Shown here piece after piece: positions 12,701-25,135 of a stretch of DNA of 64,000 nucleotides. Source of the stretch: Zygnema cylindricum (Eukaryota; Streptophyta; Zygnematophyceae; Zygnematales; Zygnemataceae). Position 1 is the first letter of the stretch; each line of letters opens with the position of its first letter. The DNA is taken from NCBI GenBank assembly GCA_037447655.1, contig JBBHKE010002380.1:127914-191913 (forward strand), given 5' to 3'. Position numbers and translations under genes: made by a program. The notes below the pieces were generated by a model that worked only from the letters and a program-made list of their open reading frames with translations, searched no databases and had not been told where the DNA came from.

Positions 12701-15700
12701 ATTGGGTTGCTGATCCCTGTTGGCCTATTGAATGGACGGGAGTTTCCTGTTATAGCACCAGCCTTATCACCAGGGTGTATGCAATGTGAGTCAGGCTTTC
12801 TGGTGAAGAGCTGGTAGAAAAAACGATGCTTTTTGATAACCCTTTTGTACAATTTTTAAGCTGTTCTGTTGATTTGTCCTTTTCTGGGCTTGCAATCTAT
12901 GCCCTCTACAGGTTTTGCTAAACTTTTTAAAGATCTATTCTGTTGGTCTTCGTGCCAGATCCGTCACATCTGCAAACTTGTCAGGAATAATATCACCGCT
13001 TGTTGGCAACATCAGCACCTTGAAGCAGCTGTAAGAAATTTTATGTTCTACTTTTTATCTCTAACTGTCAACGAATAGCAGCACTTTAATTGAAAATCTG
13101 GCATTTCCGATTGTGAATTTCTCTTAGTTTTGACTTGTATGGAAGGTTGATTCAATACTTGTGGGGAGTGATCATGTAGTGCTGCTCCTATCAGAAACTG
13201 TTAAACAGTCGTGCCGTGTTCTATATGCCCCTTGTGTATTCTATTTGTGTCTTATGTCAGGAAGTGAGGCGTTTTAGAGGTGTGACTATTTCTCTACACT
13301 TGTGCCTCCTCTTTTTGCTTCCTGTTAGTTTCTCACTGGACTCTCCTTTTAGTAGTGGAAAAGGATGAGAACTTAAAGCGATCCACTATCAAACATTTAC
13401 TCATGTTTTGTGAGTAACTGTAAGACTATATGGAGTGTACAATTACTCGCGTTTTACTCACAAAACGTGAGGAATTTTCGAGAGTGTGATTACTCTGTAA
13501 GTCATTTGGAAAATTGTTGAAGTCCATGAGTGTGATTATTTAAGTTTTTCAACGATGCTTAAGTCTCAATGGTGTTTGAATTGTTGTTAGCATAGGTGAG
13601 GACGCTTTAGTCTCGCGTGGTGCTGCGCCACGCGGGGCTCTGTTTGTTGACATCTTTTTTTGGAGCTTTTGTTCATATCTTGCGATTGCAGAATCTTGAA
13701 TGATAACCAAATTGGAGGTCCAATTCCCGCAAGTATTGGAAATCTTCAATACTTGGAAATTTTGTAAGTTGTCTTCATTTCTTTCTTTCTTATGATAGTA
13801 GGAACCTACCACTGTTAGGGTGAACATGGACCGTTTGTATTCTTGCTCTCTTTCCAACTTCTTTGGACTTGCAGTTCTTCTTGCGATGAGCCCATGCCCT
13901 GGAAAGACATTTGCCGGAAAAAGGCATGGAATGTCTGTCCTAGGTTGTGATTTTTTTGAATTTCCCTCAGAAAGTTTAAAGCTGTGCACGTTTTCAGGCG
14001 TCTTCACTCGAACGAATTGGAAGGATCCATTCCAGCTTCACTTAGAAATCTTCTACGTCTCAAAGAGTTGTAAGGATTTTGCCTCTTTTAATGCATACAA
14101 AATCATAGAAATGCAGGCTGTTAATTGCTAAAGGATCCTCCCTTTCTTTTGTTTGACAATAAAATTAAGTGTGCACCATTTTCTTTTTGCTAATTTTTTT
14201 CCTTGTAGTTTGTGTTTGACCCCATAATGACTGCTGATTGTCGCAACTTGTGTGCGGTGTTTTGCAGAGATTTGTCTAATAATGTTCTAAATGGCACTGT
14301 TCCTTTTAATACGACAAACTTTAATGTGGCAAATGTAGTGTAAGCAAGTTTATTTTTCCTGTGCCCAGTTTTCCCAATCTGCTGCTGTACTTAAGTCAAA
14401 AGATTCTGTCGAAATGTTTTTTTTTTAGCTATTTTTTTACAGAACTTGGCATTTTCAGTTGTTAGGGTGATGCGAGCCCAGTTGATGGCCTGTGTATGAT
14501 TGGTGTTTCAATTGAGTAGACATTTTTATATTTTTATTCATCTCCCTTTATTATCGCTGCTCTAATTTTGGTGTTTCAATTTTCATGTTGCTTGTTTCTG
14601 GCCAAGCAATTTTTGTGCTATCTCTTTTGTACCCATATTTTCTCCTCTAACGACTTTGATGACGTGCTTTGTGGTTTGATTGGTGCTGCGATGCAACTCA
14701 AATCGACATTTCCACCTTGTCGACGAATCCGCCTTTTTTGTCTCCTTTCAATATGGTTTTTTGGTTTACAGCCTAACTGGTAACAATGGTCTATGCTCCG
14801 AAACTGGACAATATAATCTGCCCTGGTGTAGTCGAATGAGTATTCCTCCACCAGCCTCTCCTCTTCCTCCGCCTCAAATGCCGCCTCCACCCGAAAAAGT
14901 GAATTCAAGTATCTTCAATACTGGCCTCATCGCTGGGGTGGTGGCGTCAGGGGTTATCGTGGCGATAGCAATTGTTATGGTTGTGGTTTTATGTCTTTTG
15001 AGAGTGAAACGACCTCATGGGATGGAATCGGGAATCAGTGGACTAACGCCACCATCAATGACTAGAGAAGGTGAGGAGTGTGGCTATAAGTTGGGATAGT
15101 TTTGAATTAACAGTGTTTTTTATACATGGCTGTTAGGGTTCAAGTTTTGAAGATCTTTTCTGTGGACTCTGGTTTCTGGGTTATGTTTACTTTTCCTCCA
15201 GCATTACATATGACGCTAATACCGTGGTTACTGTCAGTAAACCCATTAATGGACGCATTGATTTGTACTTCCCATGTACAGTAAACTAAAAAAACCAAGA
15301 AGAGCCCAACAATAACTGTTATTACTGGCGGGATCACCCAGTTTTTTCACTCCTGATGGGCAGTAAAGAAATTAATAGTAACATTAGTATTCCGAACAGT
15401 AATCGCAGAGTGCCTTTCTGTGCTCATTTTGCGTTCTTTTCAATACGAAATTCGTCATTACTGCCGCTAAAAGTTTAGTCATGTGTAATTGTAGTTTCTC
15501 AGTCCTAGTAAGTGCAATATTGTCCGTACATTGGAAAGGCTGGGGCTTCTGCAATTGCCAGCATTTTGTCATATGTGATTACTTTATTATAGGCTAATAC
15601 ACAAGCGATTACTGGCATTACTGGCCAGTAATCGCAGTAATCGTACGGAGTAGTGTACAACTTGTACGTTTTTCTGGACGTTTTCTGGGATTACTGGCCA

Positions 15701-18700
15701 GTAACTCCAGTAATCCCATATCTGTAATTACACTAAAAGTCAGTTTGATAGAGTTGAGTTTGCTGCCCATTCACATTAGAGGGTTCCCTGGCCCATTACT
15801 TTTTAGCTGTAGGTGTATAACCTGTATGGTAACTGGGCTTCTTGTTTTTCTCCATGATCCGTGTTTTTTCAGTCAGATTGTTGTACAGATGCTAGCTGTT
15901 TGTCATTGTGAAGAGGTGAAATCCCCATGCTGTCCTGTCCTTGGTGAGCTTTTTAAGTAAGTAATGTATTTGTCAATGTTGGGTAGTCTTGGCGAATCCA
16001 ATTGTATTTGGACTGAACAGGAGACTTGAGTTTAAGCATAATTGTCATCAAGTTTTTTGTTACTAAAGTCGGCAGTCATTTGTAACGAAATTGTACAGTT
16101 AAATGTCGAATACTTGCATGCCCTACAACAGGCTAGGCATGAGTAGTTTAAGAATCACATTCCTTATGAATACTCCTTGAATTTTTATAGGAAGCATTAG
16201 CATTGGTTTTATGGTTCAGTGTCTAATCAGTCTGGAAAATGCAAGGGGGATCAAAGTTTATGCGGGGACAGTAATTGGTCTCAAAACAAATTGTTCTTTC
16301 CTTGTGTTAATTTGCATCCTATTTACTTCTTTTTTTTTGGCAGGCGGGGATTGGTTGAAACCCTTGGTGGGACTTCCCCCGGCTGCAGTTGTGCCACGAG
16401 TCACTGGGGCTCGGCAGTTTACTTTGGAGGAACTGAGAGATGCAACAGGCGGCTTCAGTCTTGCTAACCAGATTGGAGTAGGAGGGTTTGGAATTGTCTT
16501 TAAGGGGATTTTAGCGGGTGGTAAAGTTGTAGCAGTGAAAAAACGAATAGGAACGTCATTGCAAGGCCAGAAGGAGTTCTATAATGAGGTGAGAATTTAC
16601 CTCTTTGTTAACAATTACTGATTTGTCCGTTAATTACTTCTTCGGCTTGGTATTGGGCACTATTGCATTTCTAATGGCATTGCAAATATTTTCTAAGGAT
16701 ATTGAAATGCTCAATACCGTCGTTTGTTATATTGATTTTCGATTCTGTTTTAATACTGATATCACCTCGATGATTTGACACTATGATACCAAAGGTGAAA
16801 TGCAAACGTTTCAGCCTGGATAATTTGGGGAAGCTTCATATTTTTTTTCATTGGTAAACAGAAGTGCACGGTAAAATTGTTATGTTCAATGTAACATGTG
16901 TTCAGTTTGTCTTGTGGTGCAGTAAAGGTACAGGCATCAAAGTTTTATGGTTTTGTGCACTTTCAATTGCACTACACCACAAATTGCATTTCAACTTGCT
17001 TTATGGTTGTATTTAGTGTTGTACATCATATCTATTTATTTAAGATATCACGGTACAATATGGTTGGGGTACATTTTTGAGCTCAACAGAATTCTATGTT
17101 GCAACATAATAACACGCGCCATATAGAATTCATAAAGTATATAAATAGTACAGAGGTACAGTGGGTTAAGTACAGGGTACAGACAAAAAACATGACAAAT
17201 TGGTACGGTATCTGAACTCTAGTTACACATACTCTGGGGGAAAATGACGTACATCAACTTGCGGCCAGTATCTTGTCATCTAAATCTTGATGATCTCATA
17301 ATAACTGAACCGTTTGTGGAAGTATGTGGTGATATCTGAACTCGTTCACAAGCTTTGTCAGTGTAGATTTTGTGCTGACGTTTTTTTTTAATGTTGTAGG
17401 GCTGTGTATTGAATATTTGCTAGATATGGAAATCAGTAAAGGCTTGAGGCAAAGAAAGACATTGTCCTTAATATACCTCGCTAGTTGTACCATTCACTGC
17501 TGTTTGTGTGGGTTTTTCACCACGTTGGTAATTGCGTTGTTATTGTTGATCCACTCCATGTTGGTGCATTTCTCCTAGAAAAGGCATGTGCAACACAAAC
17601 TTATGTCTGATGCTAAGTTCAGCTATCTCACTTGAAAAAACATCACATAGAATTGGACCATACATGGTGGAGAAAACAGACGGGTCGTGGATTCTTTACC
17701 GTTCTCACGCCTGTCTTGATCATGACGTCTGTTGTTCTTCCTCGAAAAGAAAAGTTGAAAAGCTTGAAATGCTTCACTCAGCCCTGTGAAGGAGGGCGGT
17801 GAGAGTATAGTGCTTAAGCTTTGGTTCCCTGATCTCAAAGTGACTTTCCTGTTGCAGGTGGAACTTCTCTCACGCGTCCACCACAGACATCTTGTTGGTC
17901 TTGTTGGTTTCTGCAATGATTCGGGGCAACAAATTCTGGTCTATGAGTATATGATAAACGGCACTGTCAGAGACCACTTGTATGGTAAGAAGACCTAAGG
18001 ATTGTTTAAAGAGTAGCGTGGAGCATTTTTCTAAGGACCAGCATATTTTTAAGTTTTTTAAGTTCCAGAATGTGCATCTCCTTCTCAGCTATATCTAGCT
18101 GTTCTTTCTTTTACAATAAAGAGAGTTAATCAGGTTTTATCAACAGGTATCAAGTTTTGCTTGTAGCATGCTCATTGATTTTTATCATATATTTTTATTT
18201 ACTTTAAAACTTTGAAACAGCTTATAAATTTACATCTGTGCCTCTTACAGCTATTTTGGGAACTTGAGCTTTTAAGTTTTGGTTGTCAATTCTCAAGCTT
18301 GCATTATGGAATATTTCCTAAATTATCACGTATAGACGAATCTGTCAGGGACTGCTTTCCTTTTCTGAAAACGACGGATTTCTCTTTCTGCCTAGTCTAG
18401 ATTTTTTATGTATTTTATAACCAACTTAAATATGGAACCGCACAATGCCTCAATGTGCGAAGGAATCATGTTTTATGTGTAGCCCAGGATGATATGGAGG
18501 ATGATGCAGGAAATATGTCTGTTTTGTTATGACATTCCCACAGATCATCCTGTGGCCCTAATCTTATACTATTGGCATAACTGATAGTGCTTATTATGTC
18601 TCTTTTCTTTCTCAGATTTGGCCGGAAAGCCACTTGGAAGATTAGATTGGCAACGACGTCTCTCTATAGCAGTGGGGGCAGCAAAAGGTGGGACTCCAAT

Positions 18701-20473
18701 TTTAGGATGATTAAACATGTTGTTGAGCCTGACAATTCACAGTACTGAAAATTAGGAACGCTTAGCAGTAAAGTTGTAACTTTTTGCTTATTGAGGCAAG
18801 ATGTGTAAGGACAGTCAGGGATTTGAGACAGGCTAATGGACTACCGTATAAAACTCAAATCAAAAACTTCAACCATGTTGCTTGAGGCCGGAAATCTGAA
18901 ATGCGGCTGTATTGTTTGCAGGAATTGAATATTTGCATACGGGAAGCAATCCTTGTATCATCCATCGAGATATAAAAACAAGTAACATTTTGCTGGATGA
19001 AAATTATGAGGCCAAAGTGGCAGATTTTGGACTCTCCAAGCTTGGACCGGAGGGGGGGGAAAGCCACGTGTCTACGATGGTGAAGGGAACAGCTGGGTAT
19101 TTGGACCCTGAGTACGTTCCTTTCTTCTTTTTCTTTAACTTTCGTCCGATGGGCAGGCAGATAGATTACTGCTATGCGCATCTGTTTTCTCCTTTTGAGT
19201 GGAGTGTATGAGAAAGCTATGCTTAAGGTAATGAGACTTCATTTCTAAGCGGTAGTTTAGGTTTTATATTTGATGGGCGTTTGTGTGTGGGCAGGTACTA
19301 CACCATCCAGCAGCTGACGGATCGCAGCGACGTGTACAGTTTTGGAGTGGTGCTGCTGGAGCTCATATGTGGACGGGAACCCATCAATCTCAACCGCTCA
19401 CGTCCAGAATGGAGTCTCGTTGAGTGGGTAAGTTTGAGTTCTTGTAATTGTGATATACATCGTCTACCGTCACTGTCATCGTCATTTTGTTCGAGGTTTT
19501 TATTGCCAGACGAGTCTTTTTAGCGTTTTTTGTTGGTTTTGTTAAGGGCGTCTTTTTTTGCGTCTCTTTTGTGTATTTTATATATATATGCTAGTGTTGT
19601 GTATCAAGAGCCTCTTGCCGATATTCGATGTGTCTTTTTTTGACCTACTGATAATTGATATATCTTCCCGGTATACCGGAAAGGCTAATATTGCGATAAA
19701 ATTGCGATATATCACAATAATTTATCGAGTTGGATAACTATCGCGATATCTCTGGACGTTGGGTTGCCGAAAATTTTGAAAAGCGCCCCCCACCACCTGG
19801 GCGCGCCCCCGGGGGGGGGGGATGGGATCTTACGTACGATTTTCCGTACATTATTGCCGTACTAAAGCTATCCGGACCCCCACCTCCCGCCAAATATATC
19901 ACGGTAATTTTGCTGGTTCCGGAGGGATATATTGGGCCCTCTGACTGTTCAAATTTATCGCGATAAGAATTTTCCCGATACACAACACTAATATAAACAT
20001 ATATACACATTCCTATACATTCCTACACATTCCTATATATATATATATTCTCTTTTTTTTATATATAAAATATATTTAGGTTAGTTTTAGATTGTGTGAG
20101 GCTTTTAAGTTTATTAGTAGGTTTTTGTAAGTCCTCTTGTTTTTGGGTTTTGCGTCGAGGATAATATGGACGTGTTTGGGTGTTTGGTTGTGTCCAGGTT
20201 CGTCCGAACCTACAGCAGGGAAACTTGCAAGGCATTTTGGATCCCACTTTGCAGGAGCACGAGTACTCTCTGGATGCCATGTGGAAGGTGGCAGAAGTTG
20301 GCATTTTGTGTGTTGAACCGGCGGGGCAAAATCGGCCCAGCATTAGTGATGTGTTAAGAGAATTAAAAGAGGCCATGGAGATGGAAGGCTTTTCCATCCG
20401 AGACAGTCTGGGTAGCTCCCAGCACAACCAGTATTTAGAAGCTTTGTCAAGGACGGGTACGATTGAAAGGTAA
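6749..20473 (+). CDS. Malectin-like LRR receptor-like protein kinase, 18 exons
   Basis: Probable plasma-membrane receptor Ser/Thr kinase of the malectin-like/LRR class (resembling plant LRR-I kinases). Exons: 6749-6962, 9685-9900, 10002-10095, 10714-10959, 11341-11581, 11823-12111, 12647-12785, 12959-13030, 13692-13763, 13998-14069, 14268-14339, 14772-15070, 16344-16588, 17858-17984, 18616-18687, 18922-19111, 19295-19427, 20198-20473; all GT..AG, phases agree, 3069 nt. Residues about 43-60 are hydrophobic (signal sequence). A malectin-like domain spans about 72-430 ([18 protein letters not shown]). Then come an LRR cap ([12 protein letters not shown]), four LRRs (about 480-576), a Pro-rich stretch, a TM segment (626-652) and a kinase. 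Kinase motifs are intact: [33 protein letters not shown], so an active RD kinase is expected. The ligand is unknown. The first exon, beyond a 2.7 kb intron, is the least certain part; it fits in phase and supplies the signal sequence. Confidence 0.9.
7265..7462 (-). other. Open frame inside kinase intron 1, possible exon relic
   Basis: A 65-codon minus-strand frame without an ATG has a charged, heptad-like composition ([20 protein letters not shown]). It ends with a Leu/Lys-rich stretch and a stop. It looks more protein-like than most chance frames here and is preceded by a CTAG that could be an acceptor. I do not recognise it. It may be a relic of a mobile-element protein or chance. Confidence 0.2.
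13396..13475. repeat. Short hairpin repeat in a kinase LRR intron
   Basis: CTCATGTTTTGTGAGTA near 13,400 pairs with TACTCACAAAACGTGAG near 13,455, with one mismatch. The two arms could form a hairpin. It lies in the intron between the first and second LRR exons. Confidence 0.5.
15330..15725. repeat. Palindrome-rich insertion in kinase intron 12
   Basis: The block is dominated by 'ATTACTGG/CCAGTAAT' words. ATTACTGGCCAGTAAT at 15,617-15,632 is a perfect 16-base palindrome. GGGATTACTGG at 15,687 pairs with CCAGTAATCCC at 15,707. The arms recur from about 15,330 (TTATTACTGGCGGG). It looks like a small foldback element inserted in the intron before the kinase domain exons. Confidence 0.5.
19594..19988. 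mobile_element. TA-flanked, Stowaway-like MITE, copy 2
   Basis: The ends are GTGTTGTGTATC and GATACACAACAC, each flanked by TA. They match the family at 4,352 and 37,541 with one compensating change in both arms. The element lies in the last intron (19,428-20,197) of the receptor kinase. The interior has a CG-rich palindromic core near 19,785-19,820. Confidence 0.8.
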
Positions 20474-22030
20474 AATGCAAAGTGCTCGAGTACAGGCTTC
20501 TCTTCTCTTTCTCATTCCTGTCTCTGTCTATTTATTCTTGTTTAGTTACTCCTCAATAATGTGCAAAGTTGTAAGGTTCGATGTGGCTCGAAGAAAGAGA
20601 AAAAAAAAAAAGGAAAAAAAAATCATTCATCCATTTTTTTTTATTTTTTCACTGGTGAGGAGATCGATGCAACGTTGATGTCGCGGTTGTTGAGAAGTGC
20701 GTGTAATGTTCAAGGGAATTGATGCAGTTTCAGTTTTAGTTTCAGTTTCAAGTAGTGAAAAAGGTAAGGCAACGAAAGGGCTACTTTTTGGTGAAGCTGA
20801 TTCGGGAGAGGCTTGTCTTGTCAACTCTATCCACTGCCTCTTGTGACGCTTCACCAAATGTGGGAGATTCCGGAGAAGGACTTTGTTAGAAGTCTAGCGG
20901 CAGCCAAATAGTACGCCCTCCATCGCTGTCCACATTATCAACAGTAATTTGGTCTTTAGCTGGCCAGGAATTAAAAAATTAGTCTAATAACACTATTTAA
21001 GGGAGTGAACTGCAACCTGCCAGGCCCCATTAATATAATATTCGTTCTTCTTTTCGTTTAATTGAGATGGGTTGATACGCTTAGCCTTTTCAACTCCTAC
21101 GCGGCTTTTTGCTTTGTTCACTCATTGGACAGTAGTACACTCCTTTGTAATGGTTGTCACGCTGTTTTTAGCATGGAAACTAACACTCGAGCAAAGGCAA
21201 GCCAGCAGAAGACTTAGAGCGGGTCAACCTACATAAAACAAAATCAAAATAGCGTAGCCAGAACACAATTAAACTTCAACATAGCTCAAAAAGCTAGAGT
21301 GCTCCTTGCGCGCCTTTGGCTCGGTGGAGCCTAACGGGGAAGTCATGATGATCAATAGAAGCGATAGCAGATGAAAAAAGGGTAGAAGCTTCCACTTGCT
21401 CGAGAGTCACTGATACAGGCTAATGATATGAAGGAGAGGAAGCCCACTGCTGATTTCAAGAAAGTAGGAATTAATTCAAAGCAACTCCTTAACAATCAAA
21501 TATCTCGACCGTCAACAGATGGAAATTTTCTATGGCATGATGGAATAATGCCGCACCTTAGGAGCATCAAGCCTGGTGATGTACTTTGGATATGTAAGTA
21601 TGACATCGCTGTCATTAAAATCGAGTTTTGAGGAAGTTTAATATACTTCAGCGGAAAGTATGTAGTACTCACTAGATTTCGCAGATATTTCTCTTACTTT
21701 GGTAGGGCAGTAGCAATGCCACCTCAAGGAGAAATACTACTACATCTTATCCCATGCGGTCAAAGCGTATCGCGGTCACTGTTTCACGATGTGGTTTATT
21801 TCTTGTATAGTGTAGAGCTTTTAATTTGTATTACGCATGACTTTTCATTGTGATATGGAATTTAGGCAGGTGCGACACCTGCCTCATATGGATCGAGTCA
21901 CAATGTTTTCTAGAAATTCGATTTGCATGTAACACACAACAAAATAATAGGTATTTTCTTCTCCATAACCATTATTACGACGACAAACCGAATTGTTTTC
22001 TGATTCAATGGAAAAGCGCACAAGCGTCCA
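20474..22030. other. Downstream of the receptor kinase, no gene recognised
   Basis: The stretch includes the probable 3' UTR of the kinase, an A/G-rich tract near 20,592-20,640 and a weak trace of the GTAC-flanked family near 20,936-21,010. No coding region is supported. A 67-codon frame at 21,428-21,631 does not resemble a family I know. Confidence 0.4.
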
Positions 22031-22039
22031 CATTAACGA

Positions 22040-22240
22040 AGACAACTATGTCAACTTGCATTCTTTTGTTGATGTTTTCGTGCTTCTTGTTCTTTTCAAC
22101 GTCCTTTGTTAGCTTGCTCCTTTCTGTACGCTAGTTTCTTTCGCTTTATTTTACATTTCAGTTTGCATCCTCTCGTGTTCTGTTTTCATTTTTGTTCTCT
22201 TTGCTCCCACATAGGCAGATGGTTTACCATCACGAATGTG
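22040..22240 (+). repeat. T-rich repeat C, copy 1
   Basis: The copy has 'cttcttgtt', 'tttctttcgc', 'tttgcatcc' and 'tttgttctctttgctccc' words. It ends in AGATGGTTTACCATCACG. The same layout occurs at 24,660-24,890 and, reversed, at 24,905-25,130. It may be a 3' tail of the non-LTR element next to it. Confidence 0.4.
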
Positions 22241-22659
22241 TAATACTGCTCAATTTCTGCGACGAAGAGGAAAACATACACCATGCATTGTCCTCATGGC
22301 AGCCAAGCTCATTATAATATGGGATTTTTAGGGGTTTTAAGGGGTTTTTAAGGGTTTTCCAGGGGTTTACTTGTTTTTTTCCGGCATCAACTTCTTTACC
22401 TTCTCCCCTTTTCCCCATTGGCCATTCACCCCCCACATACCCCTCCTCCGACACTAATATTTTAATCTTCCCTCTCCCACGCCCCCCCCATTGGTCCCTA
22501 CTTCCAAATACTTTCTCTCATTCGCATCCTCTCTCCCACCCTACCCATAGTCTTTCTCTCCCACTACTATTTTCACCATCTATTTTCCCATGGTTTCTTT
22601 TCCTCTCCCTTGTTTTCCCTTCCTCTCACTCTATTAATTCCCATGCACCTCCCTCTGAT

Positions 22660-24650
22660 TCACTGACCATGTCCAGCCACGCATCCTCACCCCTTCTCCC
22701 TCTCCCAACTCCTCCACCCAAACCTTGCACACAAGCCTCTACACGTATAGAATGTCTTGGGTGTTATAACCATTTAATGCCGGTTACCCTCGGCATACAC
22801 AGAATTGTCGACGTTTCCTGGCCCTGGGTAGCCCATCCTCTAGTACCCTTCTTTCCACCACACTTCCATTCGGCCCTACGATCGAAGGTTGGGCCATTGT
22901 ACGTGATTTAGACCTCCTCGGAGCCTATGATTTGGGATCCCCCCGTCCACGATTATACACGCATATCCGCATGGCTGTGCGGATTATTGTACAGGACGCC
23001 CTCCACCTCCCTTTGTCCCGTATTTGTTATGATCTCACAGATATTGGACCTTGGCACCTCCTTTTCATGTTTTCTCTTTGGGTGAAGCCGGGGTGGTGGT
23101 AGCGGGGCGCGAGAGACACAAGCTCAATGTCGACGATTCCTTCAAGGTTTGGAGGGCCTTTTATGCCGAACATGAAGATCAAGTTGCGAGTGCTTCCTTC
23201 ACACCACGCGGTCCATCTAGGCCTTTAGATGTGCCATCCTCTTATCGATGTGCGGTTCATTTGGGTTGTGTTGGTGAGCCCTCTCGAGCGGTTCGGGCCC
23301 TCCATCCATTTAATCACGCCCCTTGGTTGCACGTCTGCTGCGAATGTGGACGTTCACCGAGCTCTCCATCCATCGGCACCCACCCTTCAATCTCCCTCTA
23401 TCCACACTTTTAATCCGTAAGGCTGTTTTCTTCTGGATCGAAATGCTTTCATCAAAGCCTTTACACCGTCAGCCTACCCCAAAGGGCGAGCTACGCAAAA
23501 GGTCGCCATCAAGCTAGGGAGCTCTCCCTTCCATGATTATTTCTCTCCTCATCAGTTAGGAGTGGCAACCCGTGGGGATTGAGAGCCGTGGTCCACGGGA
23601 TTCGAGCCTTGTTGGATGTTCATCCGGATTGGTTAGTCCTAGGTCGATGTTTCTAACGCTTTCAATATAGTGGCGCAAAATGCCATTTTTACAAAGCTTA
23701 TGGGTGTAACTTCTTCGATTGTCCAGATATTTCTTTTTCTGAGGGCTTTTTATCCTTTTCCACCGATGGTGATTTGGTCCCGCTTTCCTCCACGAATATC
23801 ACTCATCAAGGCGACCCTTTTGGGGGACCTTTGTTTGCCCTTGCTCATTACCGTGCACTCCGCGCTTTCGCGAACGCTTTCCCTTCTTGCCTCTTCCCTT
23901 CAGTTGTAGACAATCCACCTTTGCTTGGCTCTCTTGTTTGATCGTGTGACCTTGTTCTCTAGCCTGACGACATCCATTTGCTTCGCTGCTCCCACGGGGG
24001 GAGTGTATTCAGGTTGAAGACACGATCCGTGACACCGTCGCGACTATCGCTTCCGAAGAGGGATTTTCTGTTTGTCGTGAGGTTTCCCACATTATTCTTT
24101 TGCGTCGGATTGACATTGTATTACTTGATGGTGCGCGCCACACATTTGGTGACATTGTTCTGGTGAAGCTACCTTGAATATAGTAGCTAGTCAAGCAGCT
24201 CGACATGTTGGTGTAGCCAACTGTGACGTGGCTAGGAAGGAGCGTGATTGTGCCCACCGTGATGGGTTACAAACACGAGATGCGATGGATGTGGAGCCAA
24301 GCTATGCGATGGATGTTATGGATGGTTTCACTCCGATGGCAGTCGAGATATTTAGTTGTTTGGGTGTGGCTTTGGATAAGTTTCTCCGTGCTTGTGGTCG
24401 ACGCTCGTTCAATCGCCGAGGACTTGTTGGGAGCCCTACTGTTTCAATTCTTATGTTTATTGTCAACGTTCATCTGTAGCCCCTGGCCCTACAACGAGTG
24501 CAACGTTCATCTGTGGCCTCTAGCCCTACATCGATTGCAGGCTTCTATCCTCCGATCGTCTATTGCAGTTATGGATCGTCGGCGTGTTTCGAAACTCCCT
24601 CCCGGTGCTCCTCCATGTTTCAAGGACTTACGCGGTTGCTTTTCGTAGAC
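22660..24650 (+). pseudogene. Decayed non-LTR retrotransposon reverse transcriptase
   Basis: Several frames must be joined to read it, so it is broken. Recognisable pieces in order: GPWHLLF near 23,047; a stretch 'GVATRG..RAVVHGIRALLDVHPDWLVL' at about 23,560-23,640; VDVSNAFNIVAQNAIF at 23,643-23,693, which is a reverse transcriptase motif A; THQGDPFGGPLFALAHYRAL at about 23,800-23,860, the QGDP..GPLLFAL motif; DDIHLL at about 23,966, in place of the catalytic YADD box; and 'NVHLWPLALHRLQASILR' near 24,500, like the C-terminal part of plant and algal LINE-type RTs. Stops and frameshifts separate the blocks. The exact clade cannot be assigned by eye. Confidence 0.75.
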
Positions 24651-24659
24651 TTTTAGTTA

Positions 24660-25135
24660 TGTTGGGGTTTGGTTGAGACGTGTTCGATCTTTCCTAAAGT
24701 GTTTTGTTTGGTTTTTTTTGCTTCTTTGGGCGTTATCGGTTTACCTTTCATTTTTTTGTATTTCGTCGCTTTTGCTTTGCTTCCTGTTTTTGTTTTATTC
24801 CCTCCACATCGAGTTTTTCAATTTTGGCATTGCCGCCTCCTTTTGTTCCCATGGACTTGGATGGTTTACCATCGCGCTTTTTAAAAAAGTCAGCCAGATT
24901 GATAATAGTATACTAATGTAGAGGATATTAAGAAAGCGCGATAGTATATCATCTGAGTACAAGGGAACCAAAAAAGTGGATGGCAAAGCCGAGACTGGAA
25001 AAATGGAAGGCAAAACGAAAAGTGCGAAAGAAACGAACATGCAAACCAAAGACACTCAAAGAAGCAACAATCACAAAAGCAACAGCGTAATAGTGCACCC
25101 GAATCAACCCTACCTAACCAAACCACAAGATATCT
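24660..25135. repeat. Inverted pair of repeat C (large hairpin)
   Basis: The left arm is about 24,660-24,895 and the right arm about 24,905-25,135 in reverse. Paired words are TTTGGCATTGCC with the reverse of GGCAAAGCCGAG, and TACCATCGCGCTTT with the reverse of AAAGCGCGATAGTATA. GGGTTTGGTTG pairs with the reverse of AACCAAACCACAAG. The arms are diverged but collinear. The pair immediately follows the dead reverse transcriptase, so the arms may be two 3' tails inserted head to head. Confidence 0.55.
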
